NCBI GenBank assembly: GCA_021613335.1
Contig: JAJTWR010000245.1
Coordinates: 424,501 to 488,500 of the forward strand
From: Whitmania pigra
Taxonomy: Eukaryota > Annelida > Clitellata > Hirudinida > Haemopidae
DNA length: 64,000 nt
Direction of reading: 5' to 3'
Made by a program: the position numbers and the translations under genes. Positions 32,280 to 45,489 of the stretch are shown here, piece by piece. Below the pieces are notes generated by a model that did not search any database, had not been told where the DNA came from, and saw only the letters and a list, made by a program, of their open reading frames with translations. Positions within the stretch are counted from its first letter, which is position 1. Each line of letters opens with the position of its first letter.

Positions 32280-35200
32280 GTTATTGTTGTTGTTGTTGTT
32301 GTTGTTGTTGTCATTATTATTGAGTTGGACATATGAATGTATTGTGGTTTCAGCTTGTTTCAGTTTTTATTTTACCTGCTTGCATTTGCATCTGTCGTGG
32401 AGAACTGGGGAATTATTTAGCAATTAATTATTTAGCAATTAATTATTTTAGCAATTAATTATTTTAGCAATTAATTATTTAGCAATTAATTATTTTAGCA
32501 ATTAATTATTTAGCAATTAATTATTTTAGCAATTAATTATTTAGCAATTAATTATTTTAGCAATTAATTATTTAGCAATTAATTATTTTAGCAATTAATT
32601 ATTTAGCAATTAATTATTTTAGCAATTAATTATATCATCGTTGGAGTGGCCTTGATGTTGTGTTGGTGATGATGAATCAGACGGTGTTGTTGTTGTTGGC
32701 TTGGTAAGGATGGTGATTATGATATTGATTAGTAGTAATAGCAGACTTCGGTTAAGTGCAATGTAAGATCAATTGTAGTTCTGGGAAATTTAGTAAATAT
32801 GTGAGCGAACAAGGAACTGATTAGTCGAACAGAGATCGTATTGGCAAAAATTTAACGCTAATTAGGACCTTTTTCATACAACCTGTCAGGGGTTCATCAA
32901 CCATTCTGACAACTTCTGAGTCATTATGTCCCTGACTTGAGAACTCTTTTTATGAAGGCCACTTAACAAGTGAACCACTGTTCCCCTTTGACTTCATCAT
33001 TCTTTTCCGTCAGACACCTTTTGTTTTTCATCTTCCAAATCGCTCTCCATCTTTTGCCTACTTTGCCAACCTTCTGCTTCTCATCGTTTCCGTACCGTCC
33101 ACCCGGCCATCCCATCCATCCCTCATCCCCTAGGACGACCTTTCTTAGAGGAAGAATTCATTTTCAGCACTACAGGACTCTCATGGGTGTTTTTGTTTCG
33201 GACGACACGCACAATAGGAAGGTTTCATACTTGCTGGCTTCCATACAGATTTTTCCAGTTCACTCGCTGGTACGTTCGCGCTTTGCCTTTCCAGGTCGAC
33301 GGTGACTCTTCGAATGGTCGTGTTTTTCCATCGCTCGCTTCTTACGATTGCAATTTTGATTGCCTTATCATTCTGCACTTGATAACTTAACCGTTCCTCG
33401 ATGATTTCGAAGCATTTGTTTTGAGATTGCTTACTTGCAACGTTTAACGGCAGACCGATGAGGTTTCCCTGTGTAGGTTCGATTTGATGAACTTAGAAGA
33501 ATTCGTCTGATTGGCTGATTGAGAGGTTGGGTGGATGGGTAGATTATTATAGGTCACCTATTAATACCTATTAATTAAACTTATTAAGTTATTATTGTTA
33601 TTATTAAATTATTATTATAGGTCACCTATTAATAGTAGTTGGATTGACATTGAAGGAGGCCTTGCACTAAATGTTGTAATTAGTCTTTATGTAGTATATA
33701 TTTTTCCATATTATTTGTATATTAAAAGTTGTTTAAAAGTTTATTTAACATACACTTTTCGATCTCATTATTTTTGAGTTAAAAAGTTTTCTTCTCAAAA
33801 ATTAGGCTCGGATGCTGATAACCGACCACAACCTGCTGAAGGTCATCCTGGATGCCCTCTACAAGGAGTGCACTCTCAAGGTCAAAGGTCAGTTTTGAAC
33901 ACGTGCAACTAAATTTTTTCTTGTCCTCGTTTCAGCTTAATTTAAAAATGCAGTTTATGCTCGATGATTCATCTTTTTTAAAAAAAAAAAGTGATATTTA
34001 TTTGGAGATTAAATTCATATCGTATCAAAAATATTGACAACGAAAAATGATCATCATTATCATGAATGCTTACCTCATCATCATCATCATCATCATCAGA
34101 GAATGCTTCCGTGATGAGCTTCGATAATCAGGAGTCGAACATCAAGTTCTCGAGAATCTACTCTGCAATCTACGATCTCAAGTCGGTTTATAAGCTTTAT
34201 TTGTTATATATTTTTTTAACTTGATTAACTTATTCATTAAACGGCTGCACTGCTCGACCCCTCTTCTTACCTCATCGTGATCCAGGTACGCACTCCTCAT
34301 AAAGCCCGAGCCGAGCGAGTGGTCGGACAAGCTGAGGCAGAACTTCTTGGAAGGCTTCAAAGTCTTCACGGACATTCTCAAGCTCATGCAGGTCGGATGG
34401 ATGGTGGAGGAATATTGATATTACTCTTTATTTGATAATATTAATAAGTATTAATTATTTTAATAATAATAATAATAATAATAACAATAATGAAGTAATT
34501 TAAGGATAGCCAAAGGGGGGTGACTTTTTACATATACAAAATATTGTAATAATAGGCCGTATTAACAAATATCAATGCTGCTATTATTATTGCAATATTA
34601 ATTGGTTGATTCTAATAATAATTAGTATAATAATTGTTATAATTATTATATTAATATATATTATAGTAATATTATATTATATTATATTTTATAGCAATCA
34701 TATTAAATTAAATTAATATTCATTAGGGCATGGATGCCAACCTGAGGCAGGTGGACGCACACATCGAGTACGAGCAGGAGTGGGAAACTGGATTCAACTT
34801 CCAGTTGCGATTGGTCGAGGTGTACGGCCTCCTCATCGATTGGTGCAAGTCGGATGTGAGTTGCGATGATGATGACGATGGCGATGATAATGTTTGTGAT
34901 TATAAATTTATTCTTTAATGGTGGTAATGATTACACTCCTAGTGATGATGGTTATGATGATAATGTTTGTGATTATAAATTTATTCTTTAATGATGGTTA
35001 TGATTACACTCCTAGTGATGATGAAGATAATGTTTGTGGTGAATAATTTGTTTGTAACGGTGATGATGATTGTGGTATGTGATGAAAATAGTGGTTATGA
35101 AGTTGATGGATTATTATTGATCAAGGTAACATTGATGGTGATGATCATATTGATTGCGACGATGATGAAATTGCATGCTGATAAATGGGTCGGTTCGTAT

Positions 35201-38200
35201 AGAAATGACCTTGATTTGACCTCCAGGGTCAGGTCCTCGCCGAGTGCATCCACCTGCTCGTAACTGCCGCCAAATCTAGGAGCAGTAAGGTTAAGCAAGT
35301 CGAAACTGCACGAAGTATGTTCAACGATTTTCTTAACAAAGGATCCAAATTAATTACATTCAATTATTAATATTATTAATTAATAATAATAATAATTAAT
35401 GATTCTTTAGATTTAATGATTAACTGAGCATTTGAACAGTTTAACGAGTCACATCAATATTCAGTAAACGCTTAATATAGTATTTAATAATACTACAATA
35501 ATTAAATCTACGTAAATAATCTTAACTAAGCCTCATTTTTTTTAATTAATTAATTAATCCTTCCAGTTGCGGGAACGAGTTCCGACTGCTTCAGGATGGA
35601 CTTCACCACGGACTCCGTTTCCATCCACTCGCCTCTGACGAGACTCCTCGCCAGTCTACTCGCCTGCCACAACACTCTGCCGTTCTCGTTCACCATCCAT
35701 ATCCTGGAGTCCCTCTTGGCACAGGTAAGTGACAGGCGGATGGTGGCGATGTTTGTGGATGACGACGGTGATGATGATGATGATGACTCACTCATTCATT
35801 TATTCATCCACTGATAAATTAATTTATTCATCCATCCATTCATTCATTGGTGGTGGATGGAGTTGATGGTAATAGTGGTTGCCAGTGACGACGGTGATGG
35901 CCTGGAGTTGAATCTGATGGGATGTTCGCATTTCCTTCATTGATTTTCTCTCGTCCAATAGGAAGAGACCTCCATCAAAGAGCTCTTGGAACCGTGCTTG
36001 AAGGCCGTGGTTTTTGTGGGACAGGTGAATGCAGGGATGTGGAGGAGGAATGGATTCTCCCTGCAGAGCCAGGTGGTTATGATGATGATAGTGATGATCA
36101 TGATAGTGATTATGATGATCATGATAGTGATGGTGATGGTTATGATTATGGTCATGAATATAATGGTTACAGTGATGATGATTATGAATGCGATGATGAT
36201 TACTGTGATGACAAGTTATGAATGTGAACGATGTCAAGAAAAGAAGTAACTGAGAAATAACCACATCTCATTTATTATATGAAATTATATTATTATTATT
36301 CTTAATAATTTTTACATCGCTAACTGAAATTCGATGTTTCTAATGATAAATACTAAGACTAAATCAATTAATTATTGATAATTAGTTATACAATTATCAA
36401 TCACAACTTATACATGTTCTTAATCGTCATCATGGCTTCCTTCCTTCCTTATAAAGGTTTACTTCTACCACAATATCAAGTGCAGATCCACTATGTTTGA
36501 CAAGGACCTACTCTTTCTCCAGGTTTCTGTGGCTTTGTTGTCACTTAATATTATTATTATTGTTGTTGTTGTTATTATTATTATTATCATTGTTGTTATT
36601 ATTATTATTATTATCATTGTTGTTATTATTATTATTATTATCATTGTTGTTATTATTATTATTATTATTGTTATTGTTGTTGTTGTTATTATTATCATTG
36701 CTGTTATTATTATTATTATCATTGTTGTTATTATTACTATTATTATTATTGTTGTTGTTATTGTTGTTATTATTGTTGTTATTATTATTGTTATTATTAT
36801 TATTAATATTATTATTGTTGTTGTTAATATTATTATTATTATTATTTATTATTGTTGTTATTATTATTTGTCATTGATGTGACTGTCATTATTGTTATTA
36901 ATGCCTGTAGTGGCATTATAAATGAAGACAATTACAGCATCACTATCAATGTTGCAATTATATTAATAATAATTATCACCTAATAAGGTCATTGTCGAGA
37001 CGATGTTCTGCTTTCAGATTGCTGCCTCCGTCATTCCGAGCAATGACTTCCTCGTTCAGTTCGTGCACAGCTTCGGACTCATCAACTGGTCCAAGTCAGT
37101 TGTTGCGTGTTGTGCATGATGTCGATTGTGGTAATAGTGGCGGTGATGATGATGATGATGATGGTAGTGGTGATGATGACGACGGTGAATGGTGGTGAAT
37201 GTGGATGACATTCTGAATGAGGTTAAAATGAATTGTTCTAAGAGTATTATTATTAATGAAGAGTAATAAATATTAAAGATTAATAAATATTAAACAGTAA
37301 TAAATATTAAACAGTAAGATATATTAAAGAGTAATAAATATTGGAGAATAATGATTATTAAAGATAACCAAATAGTTATCATCATCATCACAACATACAT
37401 TCCATGCATGACTACCATCATCATCATCACAACAGGACCGAGTACGACACAGAGAGCACGCCTGACGACTCCATGAAGCATGTCATCAGTCTGGCAGAGA
37501 CATTACTCAATTGGCTCATCAACATCTACTGTGAGTTCCTATTGGTTGATTAATTAGGTTGTGACCTATTTATCCATCAATCAATCAATCAGTGCTCTTG
37601 CATTTGGAAGAAGTTTTGTATCAGGGCTCGACTTATTTTCACACATGTTGATCGTCATACCTTTTCTCTTGTATCAATAACCTTAACCTCTTGACCCATA
37701 AACTGACCTATTTGTTTGATCAATCAGGCGAGAGGTATAACGTCGGAGTGGGCGACGTGATGTACAGCGACATTCAGAAGTACGAGGTGATTCATTGCCT
37801 CTGCATCCAACCGATGTCGCACTCGGAACTCTTGGACTCTGTCTCTTCCACCTCGAATGTGAGCACTTGGGTCGATAATGATGATAATGATTACTGCTGT
37901 GATGCTGATGGTGGTGGTGGTGATGATGATTGTTATTTGTATTCGTGTTTAGCCGATTTTTTGAGTGCCACGTGTATCCGGATAGGATGCGAAGGCACTT
38001 CTCCATTTATATAACACTCTTACACGAGGGCGCTCCCTGGCTTTGCGAGCTGGGTTTCGAACGCTCGACTGTTGCTTTCACCATCGTTCACAGGATTATA
38101 AGCCTCTGATCCAACTCACATGCCAAATTATTATTATTAAGATGGTTGTCGTGGTGATTATTGTAATTATTATTATTATTATGGTGGTGGTTATGATAGT

Positions 38201-38456
38201 TATTATTATGGCAATGGTGTTGATGATGATGATAATAATAATTATTATGACACTGGTGATGATGATGATGATGATGATGACGACGATGGTGGTTGGTCGT
38301 TGCAGTCTGAAAAGGAGAAATGTCTCGAGGAGTTGATAAAGGAAGTTGCAACATTCAAGTGGGTTTCCTCATTAACACAACGATAATAACATCGTTAATT
38401 AATTAATTACGATTATATGAGGCAATACATTTACATATTAATATTATTATAGTTTA

Positions 38457-38506
<50 letters not shown>

Positions 38507-39210
38507 ATTATTATTATTATTATTATTCACCTGACAGGAAACCCACCGGTGGTCTTGGCAAGGGACTGTATGAACTGAAGGATGAGTTCTACTCCTTCTA
38601 CAATCCTTACTTCTATCACTACACCAAGTCAAACAGAGCTAAGGTGGTTAATAATAATTAATTATGTAATAATTATTCTTTGTTAATAATAGTTAAGTTG
38701 TTGTTGTTTGTTAATAATCATTAATTATTATAACAATAATTATATTATTGTTGTTAGTTGATAATAATTAAGCTTCTGTTGCTACTTTGAACTTGTCAAT
38801 TGTCATTGTTCAACAGTCAGAGGAGAACGTCAAGAAATACCTGAAGAACAAGGGACTCAGTACAGGTGAGTGTCGCCGACATTACATCGCCACATTCGCA
38901 ACCGAACTCGCTGTTCATCATCGCGAACTCTCGATCGTAACCATCATTCTCAACTTTCAATCACATCCACCATCATAATCATCATCACCTCACATTTTCC
39001 ACATTCCATCCTTAGTCATCCAGCCACCGAGCGCTCCCCTACCCGAGTTCGTCGGAATGTTCCGGAACGTTCCGAACCTGCTCCACTCGGATGCATTCAT
39101 GCACATCGTCAGGTTGGTCCTCACCAGGTCGACTGCCAGGTGGTCAAAGTCTTGGTCTGAGATGCAACTGGAAAAGGTGGGTGGTCTTCGTGTTCTTGTT
39201 GTTGCGGTGG

Positions 39211-39241
<31 letters not shown>

Positions 39242-39511
39242 AAGGAGTGGATGGAATGAGTGGATCCTTATAAGGAATGAATAGATTATTACTGTCTTTA
39301 TCATTATTATTGTAATTTTTTATTATTATTATTATTATTATTGTAATTATTATTACTATTATTGTTATTTTTTATTATTAACATCATACTTGATCGTCGC
39401 CAACGACAGGTTCTGTTCCTGATGGAGTTTGCACTGAGAGAGGAGGAACAGAAGAGGTCGAGGGGAGACGAGAGCTTCGAGTTTGTCAAAAAGGCCATGG
39501 ATGGTCAGTTG

Positions 39512-39551
<40 letters not shown>

Positions 39552-42400
39552 GGAAACATTGTTGATGATAACGATGATTGAGGTTGGTGATGATAATGAT
39601 CAAGGTGATGGTTGTGGTGGTGATAATGATCAACGTGATGTTTGTGGTGATGATAATGATGGTGATGTCGGTGGTGAATGCCACATTGTCGATGATGGTA
39701 ATTAACACCTCCTGTAATCATCCGCCAGTCTCGTCGTCTCCTCTCAGTGTCGTTCAGATCATGGAGAACCTCCTCGCTCATCCACCCTTCGCCCAGAACT
39801 CCCTCAGGGACATGATGGCCAGCATCCACGAGGTGGGTTTTGAACTACATTGCTGCAGACCAAAATGTTCCGGACATTACACTTTTGATACACTTGGTTT
39901 GTAAGTTGGCTTCGAGTTAACCCAGAGGGTTGCATTACTGTGTCTATCAGTAACGATGATGATGATCATAACGGGTGGCCTTCTAAAACAAGCTTGCATT
40001 GCCACGAAGCACTGCTCGCAATAATAATAAATGGTTATCAAAAAAGTGCCACTTACACCTAGGTCATGTAAATGAAATCGTGCCTTTTGCAATGCCATAC
40101 GGCCAACGATGAACAATTGTCGATGCAAATATTCCCAGTAAGCGATGGCGAGAACTCTCTAAAATTTCTAAAACCCGACCAAAAACTCTCAGCGCACGCT
40201 GGCCCTGGCTTGCGGAGGGGGAAACTTGAAGATGGACGAGGGTTGCGACCTCGCGTCCGACTTGCCAGGCTCCACGAAGGATGGAAAGAAGAACTTGAAA
40301 ACGACAGAGAAGGCCAAGAAGAGAAGGGAGAAGATCATGGCCCAGATGGCCAAAATGCAGAGGAACTTCATCAAGGTGGTTGATTGTGGATGGTTGTTGT
40401 GATGGATGCCATGGATGAGTGGCTTTGGTGGCGATTGGTGATGATCGATGTTGTGGTGTGGAGGTTTTTTATTCTTAACTTTTTAATTAATTAGTAATGA
40501 TCAATTAATTATTATTGATGTTTTAATTAATTATCAATGTTCTATTAATTATTAACGATTTGTTTTCAATTTTTTGGAAATCTGGAAACAGGAAAACCAG
40601 GAGCTTTTCGAAAGCACTTCGACGAGGACATCTTTGAGCAGCAGCATGGATCAGTCGTCCATGGATGAGTAAGTATCATCATCATTATTATTATTACTAT
40701 TATTATTATATTAATAATTATTATTATTAATTTTATTATAATTTATTATTTTTGGTGTTGTTGATCTTATTATTCTCGTTATTGTCACTCCGCGCTCGCA
40801 TCTTAAGTAAACTGCTTACCATTCTCCAGGGGTTCGTCCCTCTCTGCCGACGTCCCCATGACCCACCCCGTGGCACTCGGGCTAAGGAAAAGTTCTGCCG
40901 TCACCAGCATCAGTCGCCAGACGTGCATCCTCTGCCAGGAAGATCAAGATGTCGTCCACAACGAGAAGGCTCTCGTTTACTGCACCTACATGCAAAAGTG
41001 AGGCAAAAATGGAGGCATTTGATTGGTGCTCATTTTTTTGTGAGATTGGATTGTTATTGGTTGATGTGTCTATAAGACGTGCTTATGTGTGTGTGTGTGT
41101 GTGTGTGTTTGTGTGTGTAATTAGCATATTAATGATCCCGAATCTCCACCAATCGCAACAGATCAACGGTCCTCTCGACGGACAGAAGCAAACCACTGGA
41201 CCTGAAGGTGGCCCAGGGCTTGGACCCCCTGTTCAGTGACGTCACCTTGAACTTTGGTCTCCACACAAGCACTTGTGGACACGTCATGCATGCCGATTGC
41301 TGGAAAAGGTGAAAAAGAATACACCTGTTTGCTTGTTAATTCATTAGTTAATTCATTCGTTTATTCATTGCCATGAGTGATTATCATAATTTATTAATTG
41401 TTTTTCTTTTTATTTCTTGTCCTACCGTCTATTCATGACAGTTTCTTTGCCGTCCTGAAGCAGCGGTAGTAGCTAATCATAATCTGTTAATATTTTTTAA
41501 TATTATTTGTTCATCGCCATGCACGATTGTAATAATTCATTAATAATTCCTTTTTCTTTTTAATTCCTTCTCCTACCACCTTTCCATCCGTCGCAGTTTC
41601 TTCGAAGCCCTGAAGCAGCGAGAAAACCGTCGCGTGACACGGCACTCGTTCAACGTCAAGAGGGACGAGTTCCTCTGCCCCATGTGCGAGACCATCTCCA
41701 ATACCGTGCTGCCCCTCGTCAGCCCTCTGAGTCTGGTGGCGTCCAAGGAAAGGTGGGTGGGTGGTGATGATGATGGTGATGATGGACGGGTGATTTTGTG
41801 TGGCCAAGATCACATCGGTCAGAGTATGTGTGTGTATGGTTATACTCATCCGTTCGTTCGTCCGTCCATTTGTCTATCTATTCATTCATTGTGACCATAT
41901 GAACTTTTAAGCTGGTCCTTGAGCATTATAAGTGATCATCATCATCATCATTAATGCACATTAGTTAGCTGATAATTGATTGATAGTATAATTAATTAAC
42001 AAATTTATTTATTGATTGCCTTGTATTCATTAGTCACTCATTGAATTAATTAATTAATGACTGAATGAGTGAATGAATGGATGAATAATTATTTATCCAT
42101 TATAAGTGATCATCATCATCATCATTAATGCACATTAGTTAGCTGATAATTGATTTATGGTGTAATTAATTAATGACTCAATGGATGAATGATTATTTCT
42201 CCTCCTGATAGTGATGAAAAGAAAGTCGACCTCTCATTGGACGAGTGGCTCGACGGCATCCTCAAGACGGTTGAGAACAGCATAAGACAGGAGAAGGACA
42301 GGGAATCCAGAGGTGGTGATGATTATGATAATGGTGATGATTATGATGATGACTCCGTTAGTAATAATAGTAATATGGTATGTTATTAGTAAGTATAATA

Positions 42401-42431
<31 letters not shown>

Positions 42432-42821
42432 ACTGCCGTTTCGGAAGTCTTATTACTGTTATTATAATATTGACAACAGTAATAACAATAATAAAGATGG
42501 CAATAATATTAATAATAATGATAATATTAATAATATTAATAATAATAATATAATTATATAATAATATTATAAGTATTATTATAAGTATATAATATATATA
42601 TAGTATTATAATAATAATTAATTAATTAATATTAATATTATATAATATTATAAGTATATAATATATATATAGTATTATAATAATAATTACAGACGAGTCC
42701 TTCTTCCTCGTGCCTTGCCCTCTATCGACCGTGACGAAGATGATGGCAGAGGGTGTCGCTCAGAGGTTCCAGTACATCTTTGACTACATTGCAGATGACA
42801 ACAGGTCATTGTTGACTCTGA

Positions 42822-42890
<69 letters not shown>

Positions 42891-42894
42891 ATGA

Positions 42895-42928
<34 letters not shown>

Positions 42929-42988
42929 GGTGGTCGTGGTGATGGTGGTGATAATGATAATGATGACAGCAGATTCATTTATTCTGAC

Positions 42989-43027
<39 letters not shown>

Positions 43028-44859
43028 TGATGATGATGATGATGACGTTGATGATGTTAATGATGATGATGATGGTGGTGATGATCTCTGCTTGTATTCC
43101 CCAACAGCTCCGCATTCTCGGACAGCATCGTGGACATGTTGAAGAAGTTTGCGGTGGATGCATTCAAGGTTTTGCGTTGATTTTATTTTATGTTCGTTTC
43201 ATCCAATAACTTTGGCGAATCACATTTTCATCATCTGCATTAAAAATTATTTTCTGGAGTAATTTTTTTATTATTATTATTAGTGTATTAATAATAATAG
43301 TATTGTAATTATTATTATTATTATTATTATGTTCCTATTGTTATTGTTTACTAACATTTTTACATGAATTTTTCTATTCACTTTCACATTCTATTTAATT
43401 GTCACTTTACTAAACCTCAACGATTCTTACGATCGAGTCTCGAAAACTTCAGGAAAGCCTCGATGCTGATAGCGGCGATGACAACAGGGTTCCAGTGGCA
43501 CTGTGGAACACTTGTTCGCACACCATCCTCTCTGCTGGTCAGTGTTGCATCACCGTCATCATTATCATTGCCATCCTATCATCATTATCATCATCATGGT
43601 TTTGCCATCCTTAGTTGTCATCCCCTGATTATAAATATAAAATATGGCAATCATTGAAGCTGGAGATTTTTATGATTTTAAGTGATTTTTGTTGGTTTTA
43701 AATTTCGAGTATCCATCATTATCTGTCGTTAATAACACAATTCGATGTAATATCACGCGAATATCGCAGTACGAATAACGCAATACAATGTAATTTATAA
43801 CGCATAATTAACACAGCGTATTGCAATGATAATGTTAACCTGCAAACAATTACCGTTGTGCTTAACTTATTACGATTATGAAAACGAAATTCCTTTTCCC
43901 AGAGAACCTTTTGAGATTCGACGACAAACCACTCTTTGGATCTCTTCCCTCCAAGCAAGCCGAGTGCATGGGCAATCTGATTAGGTATTCGTTGTCGATT
44001 ATTATGATAATTAAAATTATAAAATACTACTGTTATCATTTTTATTATTAGTTTTATTAATTATTGTTCTAATGATTATTAAATATTTTCCATTTTATTT
44101 AATGTCATTAGCTTAGTTTCCTTATTATTATTGTTGTTATTATTATTATTATTATTATTATTACAAATTATTCAGATTGGCAGCTGTTTCGAGCAACTTC
44201 TTCCCCGTCGAAGCCATCAAAAAGAACTGCATCAGATTGCTCTCAGGCGAGTCGTTTATTTCTAACAAATTAAATACATTTAATTTTAGTTTATTAGCTT
44301 AGTTTTAATTATTATAAGTACATCTTATTGTAATTTATTTCCATTGCAGCTATAATTTTTTGCATACATTACGTTTACATTAACCATTGCATTAGAATTA
44401 ATTTTTAGTTTATTATCGTACCTTATAAAGTATATCTTAATGTAATTTATTTGTATTGCAATTATAATTTTTAATACGTTACACCTACATTAACGTAGCA
44501 TTACATTTACAATGCAGTCCTCGTCTGCCACAGTGCCAACCCCCACGACCCCGATCTGATGAACTTCGACCTCTTCCACGCCCTCGTCTCGGTCTGCCTC
44601 AGCCTGCCCACCCTGTACAGGGAGGGCGGCAGCGACTCGAGCAGGAACATCGTGGTTCCGTCGGGGCACGTCAACGAGTCGAACCTTCTCCAGCTGGTGT
44701 TGTCCTGCCACCTGCTGCAAATCTTCCTGGCCATCGACTCGAAGACCGAAGAGGAGACGAGATCGGAAGGTGAGTGTTGTTGTTGTTGTTGCTGTTGTCG
44801 CTGCTGTTGTTGCTGTTGTCGCTGCTGTTGTTGTTGGTGTTGGTGGTGTTGTTGTTGTT

Positions 44860-44892
<33 letters not shown>

Positions 44893-45446
44893 TTGACTCT
44901 TGTTATGAGTATCGACAGTTGTTGATGAACCATTGAGGATGAGAGTAATAGTAACGGTGATAGTGCTGATGATGATGATGATGATTCAACATTCACAGGT
45001 GACCCAATGGAGACAGAGGAAAGTTCAAGCAGCGGAGAGTTGCTCGAGATCTGCCAACACTTCCGAACCTTGGCAGGGTCGGTTGACTTCTATGTCGTCA
45101 TATTTTCAGATACGAATACAATACAATAATTAATTATTAATTATTTATATTACATTTGCCCCGTGTTTAAGTGTAACAATTGTTCACAACTAAACATTAA
45201 TACATGAAATATTAAACAAACAAAAAAAAATTACATTCCTAAAACATCATAATAATAAAGACATTGTCGTCGATTCCAAACTACAGCCTCCCACTAACCA
45301 TCATGGACCCTGCGGCTTTCCAGAAGCACGTCCACGTCTCCTGCCTGCCCTTCCTCAGGAGTTCAGCCCTCTTCTTCCACTACCTGACTGGTGTGCCTGT
45401 GCCACTTGAACTCTTCCGTTAGTTGTCCTTGTATAACTGTTATAGT

Positions 45447-45489
<43 letters not shown>

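Noticed and set aside
32455..32632. CRISPR-like array of short repeats
   Set aside because: Units are contiguous with no unique spacers and lie in an intron of an animal gene, so this is a minisatellite.
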